Source: an uncultured Lachnospiraceae bacterium (lineage in GTDB: Bacteria > Bacillota > Clostridia > Lachnospirales > Lachnospiraceae). From it: a stretch of DNA of 32,335 nt. Shown here piece after piece: positions 1-5,631 of the stretch. The stretch covers positions 1 through 32,335 of the forward strand of contig CANRZW010000040.1 in the NCBI GenBank assembly GCA_947644545.1, read 5' to 3'. The notes beneath the pieces are model-generated. The model saw nothing but the letters and a program-made list of their open reading frames with translations, had not been told where the DNA came from and did no database searches. Each line of letters begins with the position of its first letter. The stretch's first letter is position 1. Position numbers and translations under genes: made by a program.

Positions 1-69
1 AAACCGGGTGTGAAGTTTAGGGAGGTTACCACCTTGCAACACGATTGTTCCTCTCCGATATTCTATCAT
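1..69 (-). CDS. Possible 5' end of a leftward gene, partial
   Basis: On the minus strand an ATG at 69-67 opens a frame of 23 codons with no stop before the window edge. It begins MIEYRRGTIVLQGG. A weak purine-rich stretch (AGAAAG) lies just upstream. It would be divergent from the recombinase fragment at 181, as is common at the ends of integrative elements. I do not recognise the peptide. The open frame is short enough to be chance. Confidence 0.25.
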   Translation of the reverse strand, partial: MIEYRRGTIVLQGGNLPKLHTRF

Positions 70-180
70 ATTCTTTCTTTTGTGACAATTCTCCTATTAA
101 ATTTTGTCAAGTGTTCTTTGGTGATGTGTAAACCGTTAAAATATCTATAGTTTATTTGATAGAAGAAAGGCGGTATTATT

Positions 181-393
181 ATGTGTAATGTATATAGCTA
201 TATGAGGATAAGCGCATCAGAGGAAAGAGATTTACAGAAGTTTACCCGTCAGGAAAGTGCATTACAAAGATATGCAAAAGAAAATGATATTGAATATCCG
301 TTAGAGTTTAGGGAAGATAAAAGCGGTAAGAATTTTACAGGGCGTAAGCAATGGCAAAAATTAGAGAGCATGGGCATTTTCAAAAAGCCTTAG
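181..393 (+). pseudogene. Truncated serine recombinase (resolvase N-terminal fragment)
   Basis: The 70-residue product reads like the start of a serine site-specific recombinase. It has a YSYMRIS opening in place of the usual YxRxS, then a RQESALQRYAKEN helix, then a FREDKSGKNFTGR segment typical of the resolvase catalytic domain. Full-length large serine recombinases have roughly 500 residues. This frame ends right after the first half of the catalytic domain, with a short unrelated tail (FKKP). An AAAGGCGG ribosome binding site lies about 8 bases before the ATG. The gene is therefore a remnant, probably of an excised or decayed integrative element, together with the broken sigma factor downstream. 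The active-site Ser would be in the MRIS segment, but the fragment cannot be functional alone. Confidence 0.75.
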
Positions 394-453
394 GCCTGCT
401 GCCATTCTGAAATATTTTTGAAATATGCAAAAAGACGGTTTTGTGATAAAATA

Positions 454-491
454 AAAGAGAAGTCGTTGCTTTTGTGGGCTGACTTCTCTTT
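454..491 (+). other. Inverted repeat, 11-bp stem
   Basis: AAAGAGAAGTC at 454-464 is repeated in inverse at 481-491, with a 16-base loop. It lies between the recombinase fragment and the sigma-factor remnant and is followed by only a short AT run. It could be a terminator for the recombinase fragment or a leader structure of the sigma gene. The sequence does not decide between them. Confidence 0.4.
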
Positions 492-538
492 ATATCTTGC
501 ATCTACTCAAATTATAGCAAAGGGGTGGGTGCATTGCA

Positions 539-894
539 ATGACGAATGAGCAAATTGTTTCTGAAATTAGGAACGATTATTCTGTAACAGATTATATGCA
601 GTAGTATGAAAGCAATCTGCCATTGATTAAAAAAATTCATAAAGCCATACGCCGCATATGAGCCTATGGAGGACTTATTGCAAGAATCTTATTTTGGATT
701 GTGGGAAGCGGTACAGCATTATGAAACGTCTGCAAATGTGCGGTTTATGACTTATGCGGAATACTGGATAAGGCAAGTCAGTACAGAGGTATCTTGAAAA
801 ATGCGGCTCTACGGTGCGAATACCGAGCCACACAAGGCAGAAAATAGCACGTTACAAGAAAACCATATAGGAGTTAGAACAGGAATTTAAATAG
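539..894 (+). pseudogene. Decayed RNA polymerase sigma factor of a mobile element
   Basis: Translating the three plus frames in turn rebuilds a sigma-70-like protein. The ATG at 539 gives MTNEQIVSEIRNDYSV and meets a TAG at 602. The same frame continues as YESNLPLIKKIHKAI to a TGA at 659. After a frameshift, 660-797 reads DLLQESYFGLWEAVQHYE and then RFMTYAEYWIRQ, a clear sigma region 2. After a second shift, 790-870 reads STVRIPSHTRQKIARYKK, a region 3 signature. Further in-frame stops follow at 868 and 892. Sigma factors of this kind are carried by integrative conjugative elements of Firmicutes. With at least two in-frame stops and two frameshifts it is dead. It supports reading the first kilobase as element wreckage. 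Confidence 0.8.
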
Positions 895-1134
895 GCAAAA
901 ATGGTTTTTCATAACACCCTTGTAGCACACAAATAGTCCGTAAAGCTTATCGAACATGGATTTCAATCCCCAGAACCTATGCGTTTTGGGGATTTTGTTA
1001 GGAAGTTCAGTTGAACCTCTAATTATTCTGCCGCATCTTTTTACATAGGAGATAGTTCCCCGAATATGGATTAATGGGCAATAAGGATAGTGATGAGGCA
1101 GGTGTGCATGGGAGAACCTGTTTCTATTGCGCAT
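895..1134. other. Gene-free junction with one inverted repeat
   Basis: No convincing reading frame is present. An 8-bp inverted repeat, AATCCCCA at 965-972 and TGGGGATT at 987-994, could be a terminator for plus-strand transcription (GATTTT follows). The chromosomal SDR gene ends at 1135 on the other strand, so the boundary of the decayed element probably lies in this stretch. I saw no clear attachment-site repeat. Confidence 0.4.
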
Positions 1135-1887
1135 TTACATCCATCCGCCGTCCAAACCAATGACCTGTCCAGTCAAGTAGTCGGGAGCCTGCAGCAGGGA
1201 AACCACCATTTCTGCGACCTCCGAGGATTGACCAATTCGGTCGGCTGGTATTTCCTGACGCAGCGCTTCCATATCTTCCGCTGAAAAGCAGCTATTCATA
1301 TCCGTATCGATCACACCGCAGGCAATGGCATTAACCTGAATGCCGCTGGGAGCCAGTTCCCTGGCCAAAGCTTTAGTGAAACTGTTGACGCCGCCTTTTG
1401 ATGCGGAGTAGGCAGCTTCCATGGAAGCCCCCACATTTCCCCAGACAGAGGATATGTTGATGATCTTTCCGCTGTGGCTGCGCAGCATCAAAGGAATGGC
1501 CAGACGGCTGGTATAGAAAACAGCATCCAGATTTGTATGCATGATAGTCTGCCAGTCGGTAACAGACATTTCATGTAATAATCCTATATAGGAGATACCG
1601 GCGTTATTGACCAGCACATCTAATGAAGAGATCTGTTTAAATATTGTTTCCACATCGGAAGGATTCCCCATATCGCCCAGGAAAGGCGTACAGGTGATGT
1701 TATAGCGGTCTGCAAGTTCCTCGGCAAAAGGAAACAGAAGCTCGGCAGTCTGTCTGCAGGTCAGATAGAGGTGGAAACCTTCTTTTGCGAGGCGTCTGGC
1801 GATGGCGTGGCCGATGCCGCGTGAGGCTCCGCTGATCAGAGCGTATTTCGGTTTATTTGTTACGTGGATCAGAGTGTCTTTTTGCAT
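1135..1887 (-). CDS. SDR-family oxidoreductase (FabG-like)
   Basis: The 250-residue product is a classical short-chain dehydrogenase/reductase with an NAD(P)-binding Rossmann fold. Visible signatures are the SGASRGIG cofactor loop (residues 19-26), NNAG (94-97), catalytic Asn119, Ser147 and the YSASK motif (Tyr160, Lys164). The C-terminus has the DYLTGQVIGLDGGW segment typical of FabG-type 3-oxoacyl reductases. Length is normal for the family. It stands alone, away from any fatty-acid synthesis genes, so a role in fatty-acid elongation is not implied and the substrate is unknown. It is divergent from trxB, and the shared upstream region has three 31-bp repeats and an extended -10 element (2056-2064, minus strand) that could drive it. 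FabG itself and sugar or steroid SDRs are possible alternatives. Confidence 0.88.
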   Translation of the reverse strand: MQKDTLIHVTNKPKYALISGASRGIGHAIARRLAKEGFHLYLTCRQTAELLFPFAEELADRYNITCTPFLGDMGNPSDVETIFKQISSLDVLVNNAGISYIGLLHEMSVTDWQTIMHTNLDAVFYTSRLAIPLMLRSHSGKIINISSVWGNVGASMEAAYSASKGGVNSFTKALARELAPSGIQVNAIACGVIDTDMNSCFSAEDMEALRQEIPADRIGQSSEVAEMVVSLLQAPDYLTGQVIGLDGGWM

Positions 1888-1923
1888 AACTATATTCTCC
1901 GCATGTTATAGCAGTCATGTTTG

Positions 1924-1932
1924 TGGTATAAT
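1924..1932 (+). promoter_or_regulatory. Extended -10 promoter element facing trxB
   Basis: The sequence TGGTATAAT is a perfect extended -10. Only a weak -35 (TGTTAT, 1904-1909, 17-bp spacer) precedes it, which extended -10 promoters tolerate. A transcript from about 1939 would read through all three 31-bp repeats into trxB. Confidence 0.5.
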
Positions 1933-2023
1933 AAACTTCATGATACATGATTATTGATATCATAAATTTCATGATACACGGTTATTGATATCATATACTT
2001 TATGGCACATGATAAGTGATATC
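1931..2023. repeat. Three tandem 31-bp repeats, operator-like
   Basis: Three head-to-tail units of exactly 31 bp lie at 1931-1961, 1962-1992 and 1993-2023. The first two differ at only a few positions and the third is more diverged. Units 1 and 2 each contain an interrupted palindrome, ATGATA to TATCAT with a 12-bp gap (1940-1963 and 1971-1994). The array sits between two face-to-face extended -10 elements in the SDR-trxB intergenic region. A period of 31 bp is close to three helical turns, so equivalent sites face the same side of the DNA. This suits cooperative binding of a regulator, which is inference. Confidence 0.8.
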
Positions 2024-2055
2024 AGTGTGGTACTGTGAGAGCTGTCCATGGGGTT

Positions 2056-2064
2056 ATTATACCA
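2056..2064 (-). promoter_or_regulatory. Extended -10 promoter element facing the SDR gene
   Basis: On the minus strand this reads TGGTATAAT, identical to the plus-strand element at 1924-1932. The two form a 10-bp inverted repeat (GGTATAATAA at 1925-1934 against TTATTATACC at 2054-2063) that brackets the 31-bp array. Transcripts from the two promoters would overlap by about 100 bases. Confidence 0.5.
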
Positions 2065-2124
2065 TGAAGGCGGCTTGTAGTAACCCTTTACGGTTGCATT
2101 TTTGTTGGAGAGGAGATTATTGTT

Positions 2125-3042
2125 ATGTATGATCTGATTATTATCGGTTCCGGACCGGCCGGATTGTCATCGGCAGTCTATGGGATTCGTGCGGGGCTTA
2201 ACCTGTTGCTCCTGGAAGAAAAGCCTATGAGCGGCGGGCAGATCCTCAATACCTATGAGGTGGATAATTATCTGGGGATGCCCGGTATCAATGGATTTGA
2301 TATGGGCATGAAATTCAGGGAGCACGCGGACAGTATGGGTGTGCCTTACAAGACGGCAGCAGTCACGGCGGTGACTGACCATGGACAGAGTAAGACAGTG
2401 GAAACGGCGGATGGGACGAGCTATGAGGCCAGAGCGTTGATCCTGGCGGCAGGGGCGGAACACGCCGTACTGGATGTTCCCGGGGAAGCAGAATACAAAG
2501 GAAAAGGCGTTTCCTATTGTGCAACCTGCGACGGCGCCTTTTTCAGAGGCAGGGATGTGGCCGTGGTCGGCGGCGGCGACGTGGCGGTGGAGGATGCTAT
2601 TTATCTGGCACGGATGTGCAGGAAAGTGTGGCTGATTCATCGAAGAGACAGCCTGCGGGCGGCTAAGGGCCTCCAGCGGAAACTGGAAGCCTGCGACAAT
2701 GTTGAGATTCTGTGGAACAGGACGCTTTCGTCCGTTTCCGGTTCGGATCTGGTGGATAAGGTGACAGTGAGGAACGTGACGGATGGAACGCAGGAGGAGC
2801 TGCCAATTGAAGGGATCTTTATCGCAGTGGGAATGCATCCAAATACAGAAGTGTTCAGAGACGTTGTGTCCTGTGATGAAAAAGGATATGTGCTGGCAGG
2901 CGAGGATTGCGTCACGAAGGTGCCGGGGATCTTTGCCGCAGGGGATATCCGGACCAAGCAGGTAAGGCAGATCATTACGGCGGCGGCGGACGGCGCCTGT
3001 GCGGTGGCGTCCGTGGAAAAATATCTGAATGAGACATGGTGA
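2125..3042 (+). CDS. trxB: Thioredoxin reductase (NADPH, FAD)
   Basis: The 305-residue product is a low-molecular-weight thioredoxin reductase, which passes electrons from NADPH through FAD and a redox disulfide to thioredoxin. It shows the FAD-binding GSGPAG loop (residues 8-13), the redox-active CATC at 132-135 followed by DGAFF, and the NADPH-binding GGGDVA (149-154). HRR at 172-174, which in this family contacts the 2'-phosphate of NADPH, is also present. The C-terminal FAD motif GIFAAGDIR and the following QIITAAADG helix are intact. Length and motif order are standard. A GGAGAGG-like ribosome binding site lies a few bases upstream. No thioredoxin gene lies next to it. A ferredoxin-dependent relative is less likely because the HRR motif is present. 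Confidence 0.93.
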   Translation: MYDLIIIGSGPAGLSSAVYGIRAGLNLLLLEEKPMSGGQILNTYEVDNYLGMPGINGFDMGMKFREHADSMGVPYKTAAVTAVTDHGQSKTVETADGTSYEARALILAAGAEHAVLDVPGEAEYKGKGVSYCATCDGAFFRGRDVAVVGGGDVAVEDAIYLARMCRKVWLIHRRDSLRAAKGLQRKLEACDNVEILWNRTLSSVSGSDLVDKVTVRNVTDGTQEELPIEGIFIAVGMHPNTEVFRDVVSCDEKGYVLAGEDCVTKVPGIFAAGDIRTKQVRQIITAAADGACAVASVEKYLNETW

Positions 3043-3146
3043 TTGTAACAAATTTAATATTTGTAATAAATGTGAATTATTTGTGAAAAGTTCTAAAAGC
3101 ACAAGAACTTGCGTATCTATGCGGTTGTTTTTGGAATATGCTGTAG

Positions 3147-3175
3147 TTGACAAATGGATTCTTCGATGATATCAT
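3147..3175 (+). promoter_or_regulatory. Promoter of the NlpC/P60 gene
   Basis: A perfect -35 box TTGACA (3147-3152) is followed after 17 bp by TATCAT (3170-3175). Transcription would start near 3182, leaving a leader of about 97 bases. A second, weaker option is TTGTAA (3196-3201) with a 17-bp spacer to TTAAAT (3219-3224). Confidence 0.65.
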
Positions 3176-3185
3176 AATACCCAGA

Positions 3186-3202
3186 TGTAACAATTTTGTA
3201 AC
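3186..3202 (+). promoter_or_regulatory. WalR-type box upstream of the wall hydrolase
   Basis: Two TGTAAC hexamers (3186-3191 and 3197-3202) are separated by exactly 5 bp. This fits the WalR (YycF) consensus TGTWAH-N5-TGTWAH described in Bacillus and relatives, whose regulon is rich in NlpC/P60 and other wall hydrolases. A further TGTAAC (3044-3049), a TGTAAT (3062-3067) and a degenerate pair TGTGAA-N5-TGTGAA (3071-3087) lie upstream. The perfect box lies just after the predicted start from the first promoter and overlaps the -35 of the second candidate. Confidence 0.6.
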
Positions 3203-3234
3203 AAATGAAGTAAAACTTTTAAATACAGATTAAA

Positions 3235-3264
3235 GAATATGACGGGTAAGGCTACCGGATATTC
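3235..3264 (+). promoter_or_regulatory. Leader hairpin just before the NlpC/P60 start
   Basis: GAATAT (3235-3240) pairs with ATATTC (3259-3264), and GGTA (3245-3248) with TACC (3253-3256) around a 4-base loop. It ends 4 bases before the AGAGG ribosome binding site (3269-3273), so it could affect translation or protect the mRNA. It does not match a riboswitch that I know. Confidence 0.4.
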
Positions 3265-3278
3265 GCAAAGAGGTAAGT

Positions 3279-4592
3279 ATGAAGAAGAATGTAAAGATAG
3301 CAGCATGTGCAATGACAGCAGTTCTTGCTTTTGGCGGTTTGGGATTGGATGTGAATGCGGCAGGTAATATCAGTACGGTTCTGCCGTCAGCGGGAATTGA
3401 CTTTTCCCTGCAGGATCAGGAGAAATCCACAGCGCTTTCCAGCTTACAGGAAGAATCCGAGAAGGAAGCGGCTAAGAATGCCGAAGCAGACGGCGCAAGC
3501 GTCGGCAGCGTACAGGTCGGCGGTTTTGCGGAGATGGCAAGTACAGATAATAAGGTCAGTACGGCGCATACCAAGAAGATTGAAGATACAATCGTTGTCA
3601 GTGAAGGATATACAAGAGACTTGAAGGAAGCAGCGAACACCGGTTTGTCTGAGGAAGAGGAAGGCTTTAAGAATCTGGTCATTGCGAGAGTGAATGACTA
3701 TGTGAATGTCCGTGATATACCGAGTGAAGAAGGTAATATTGTCGGTAAGCTGTATAATAAGTCAGTTGGTAATTTTATCGAGGAAGAGAACGGCTGGTAT
3801 AAGATCAATTCCGGTTCCGTAGAAGGTTATGTTAAGGGTGAATACTGTGTGACCGGAGATGCGGCAGTGGATTATGCCAAGGAAGTGGGAACACGTATTG
3901 CTACCGTAACGACTACGACCTTAAAGGTTCGTGAACAGCCGGGTATGGAAGAAACAGTGCTTGGATTGGTGCCGATCGAAGACGAATTGATCGTCACGGA
4001 AGAGCTGGATGGCTGGGTGAAGGTTAACATCGAGGAAGGTGACGGATTTGTATCCACTGATTATGTCACTTTATCCACAGAGTTTGTGATGGCAGAGTCT
4101 ATCGAGGAAGAGCGTGCGAGACTGGAGAAAGAAGAAGCGGCCAGAAAAGCGGCGCAGGAAGCGGCGAATAAGAAGATGGCTTCCAATAAGTCTTCTGCTT
4201 CGACCCAGACAACGGACGGCGGTAAGACCTATCAGAATCCTACGGGAAGCTCCGGTTCTGATGTCGTGAAGTTTGCGATGCAGTTTGTGGGGAATCCCTA
4301 TGTATACGGCGGTACCAGCCTGACTAACGGCGCGGACTGTTCCGGTTTCGTTATGAGTGTTTATAATAACTTCGGCGTAAGCCTGCCTCATTCTTCCGCT
4401 GCGGACAGAAATGTGGGCGCAGCCGTTAATGGTATTGAGAATGCGCAGCCCGGCGACATCGTATGTTATTCCGGTCATGTAGGAATCTACGCAGGTAACG
4501 GACAGCTTGTCCATGCATCAACCTCCAAGACAGGAATCATTGTTTCAAGTGCTACGTATCGTCCGATTCTTTCGATCAGAAGAATTTTCTAG
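3279..4592 (+). CDS. Secreted SH3-domain NlpC/P60 cell-wall hydrolase
   Basis: The 437-residue product would be exported and cut peptide bonds in peptidoglycan stems. It has a signal peptide (residues 1-28, KK charge, hydrophobic AAC to GLGL stretch, cleavage near VNA-AG) and an acidic linker. Two bacterial SH3 domains follow (about 128-192 and 204-270, each with an LKVR/VNVR turn and a GWVKV/GWYKI strand). Next come a charged Glu/Ala/Lys helix (about 275-305) and a Ser/Thr-rich spacer. The C-terminal NlpC/P60 domain has catalytic Cys354 in DCSGF, His400 in GHVGIY and His412 in VHAS. Domain order matches γ-D-glutamyl-diamino-acid endopeptidases. It is a single-gene unit with its own promoter, a WalR-type box and a terminator at 4641. 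Confidence 0.93.
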   Translation: MKKNVKIAACAMTAVLAFGGLGLDVNAAGNISTVLPSAGIDFSLQDQEKSTALSSLQEESEKEAAKNAEADGASVGSVQVGGFAEMASTDNKVSTAHTKKIEDTIVVSEGYTRDLKEAANTGLSEEEEGFKNLVIARVNDYVNVRDIPSEEGNIVGKLYNKSVGNFIEEENGWYKINSGSVEGYVKGEYCVTGDAAVDYAKEVGTRIATVTTTTLKVREQPGMEETVLGLVPIEDELIVTEELDGWVKVNIEEGDGFVSTDYVTLSTEFVMAESIEEERARLEKEEAARKAAQEAANKKMASNKSSASTQTTDGGKTYQNPTGSSGSDVVKFAMQFVGNPYVYGGTSLTNGADCSGFVMSVYNNFGVSLPHSSAADRNVGAAVNGIENAQPGDIVCYSGHVGIYAGNGQLVHASTSKTGIIVSSATYRPILSIRRIF

Positions 4593-4640
4593 TCGGCGTG
4601 GCGACAGGCAGACAGCAGTTAGTGAGATTGTGAACTTGTT

Positions 4641-4670
4641 AAGGCAGCTGAGGAATCGGCTGCCTTTTGT
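4641..4670 (+). terminator. Terminator of the NlpC/P60 gene
   Basis: AAGGCAGC (4641-4648) pairs with GCTGCCTT (4659-4666) around a 10-base loop, followed by TTGT. It is a rho-independent type hairpin with a short T tract. Confidence 0.75.
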
Positions 4671-4727
4671 ATATCTTGTACAAAAAGGCTGAGATCGGGA
4701 AACGGCTTTCGGCGGGGAGCGGTAAAG

Positions 4728-4799
4728 TTATACACATCAAAAAAGGTTTAATTTGAGCGGAAAACGCACTTATACACGGAGTTATCCACGATATCCACA
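4728..4799 (+). promoter_or_regulatory. Cluster of four DnaA-box-like 9-mers
   Basis: Four sequences close to the DnaA box TTATCCACA lie in the same direction within 72 bp: TTATACACA (4728-4736), TTATACACG (4770-4778), TTATCCACG (4782-4790) and ATATCCACA (4791-4799). Each differs from the consensus by one or two bases. No dnaA, dnaN or other origin gene is near, so a binding, titration or regulatory site for DnaA is more likely than oriC. The remaining gene-free bases between 4593 and 5016 hold the terminator at 4641, this cluster and the hpf promoter, and I see no convincing gene. Confidence 0.5.
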
Positions 4800-4951
4800 G
4801 GATTTTCGGGATGTTGACGAGCAGAAGTTATGGAAACTGAAAGAACGGATGTTTTGTGAAGTAGTAATGAAAATGCATGATTTGAAGAAAAATGTCGAAA
4901 AATGCTTGACTTTGAATCTGTCAAAAAAGGTGAAACATATGGCATGAATTG

Positions 4952-4981
4952 TTGCAACACAGACTACAAATATGCTATAAT
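4952..4981 (+). promoter_or_regulatory. Promoter of hpf
   Basis: TTGCAA (4952-4957) and a perfect TATAAT (4976-4981) are separated by 18 bp. Transcription would begin near 4988, giving a short leader of about 30 bases before the ATG at 5017. Confidence 0.65.
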
Positions 4982-5016
4982 GACTATACAATAATCCAAT
5001 GGAAGGGATGAGTGAT

Positions 5017-5544
5017 ATGAAATTTATTATTGTTGGAAAGAATCTTGAAGTAACAGAGGGTTTGAGAGCGGCAGTAGAGGACAAGATAGGTAAGCTGGAG
5101 AAATATTTTACGGCAGAGACGGAAGTACATGTTACCTTGAGTGTTGAGAAGGACCGGCAGAAGATTGAAGTGACGATCCCTGTGAAGGGTAATATCATTC
5201 GTTCCGAGCAGGTCAGCAGCGACATGTATGTATCCATCGATCTGGTGGAAGAGATTATCGAGCGGCAGCTTAAGAAATATAAGAATAAGCTGATCGATAA
5301 GAAGCAGTCGTCGCCGTATTTCCGGCAGGAGTTCATTGAGAAAGATTACATGGACGACGAAGAAGTACAGATCCTGCGCACCAAGAAATTCGACATCAAG
5401 CCCATGTATCCGGAAGATGCCTGTGTGCAGATGGAACTTCTGGGCCACAGCTTCTATGTGTTCTGCAATGCGGAGACGGATCAGGTTAACGTAGTGTATA
5501 AGCGCAAAGGCAATACCTACGGGCTGATTGAGCCGGAAGTTTAA
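5017..5544 (+). CDS. hpf: Ribosome hibernation promoting factor, long form
   Basis: The 175-residue product (from MKFIIVGK) is a long-form HPF. This protein binds the 30S decoding region and joins two ribosomes into inactive 100S dimers in slow growth or stress. The N-terminal domain (about 1-95) has the βαβββα pattern of the YfiA/HPF fold, with the GLRAAVEDKIGKLEKYF helix and the paired strands VHVTLSVEKD and QKIEVTI. The C-terminal domain (about 118-175) has the KPMYPEDACVQMELLGHSFYVF pattern used for dimerisation. An upstream in-frame ATG exists at 4999, but GGAAGGG (5001-5007) stands 9 bases before 5017, so 5017 is preferred. It has its own promoter and is followed by a hairpin at 5589. 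Confidence 0.93.
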   Translation: MKFIIVGKNLEVTEGLRAAVEDKIGKLEKYFTAETEVHVTLSVEKDRQKIEVTIPVKGNIIRSEQVSSDMYVSIDLVEEIIERQLKKYKNKLIDKKQSSPYFRQEFIEKDYMDDEEVQILRTKKFDIKPMYPEDACVQMELLGHSFYVFCNAETDQVNVVYKRKGNTYGLIEPEV

Positions 5545-5588
5545 GTGGATTCGTGGTTATATGGTTATAGGTTATGAAGGAAGCGTTG

Positions 5589-5608
5589 CCCTGTCAGCAG
5601 TGACAGGG
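5589..5608 (+). terminator. Hairpin after hpf
   Basis: CCCTGTCA and TGACAGGG form a perfect 8-bp stem with a GCAG loop, followed by TGATGTTTTGTT. The T tract is interrupted, so termination may be partial, with read-through into the gene at 5632. Confidence 0.65.
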
Positions 5609-5631
5609 TGATGTTTTGTTAAGGAGCGGCT

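Noticed and set aside
1931..2023. CRISPR array
   Set aside because: The 31-bp units abut with no unique spacers, and no cas genes are present.
2167..3153. Long minus-strand frame (328 codons) opposite trxB
   Set aside because: It is a shadow of the trxB coding strand. The product has no recognisable motif, and the plus-strand protein has all trxB motifs.
3182..3278. c-di-AMP (ydaO) riboswitch before the NlpC/P60 gene
   Set aside because: The gene type is a common target, but the leader is too short and lacks the conserved ydaO sequence blocks.
4728..4799. Chromosomal origin (oriC)
   Set aside because: There is no dnaA, dnaN or other origin gene in the neighbourhood and no clear AT-rich unwinding stretch tied to the boxes.
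4753..4947. Possible 64-residue gene starting with TTG
   Set aside because: It has a poor ribosome binding site, overlaps the DnaA-box cluster, and has no recognisable features.
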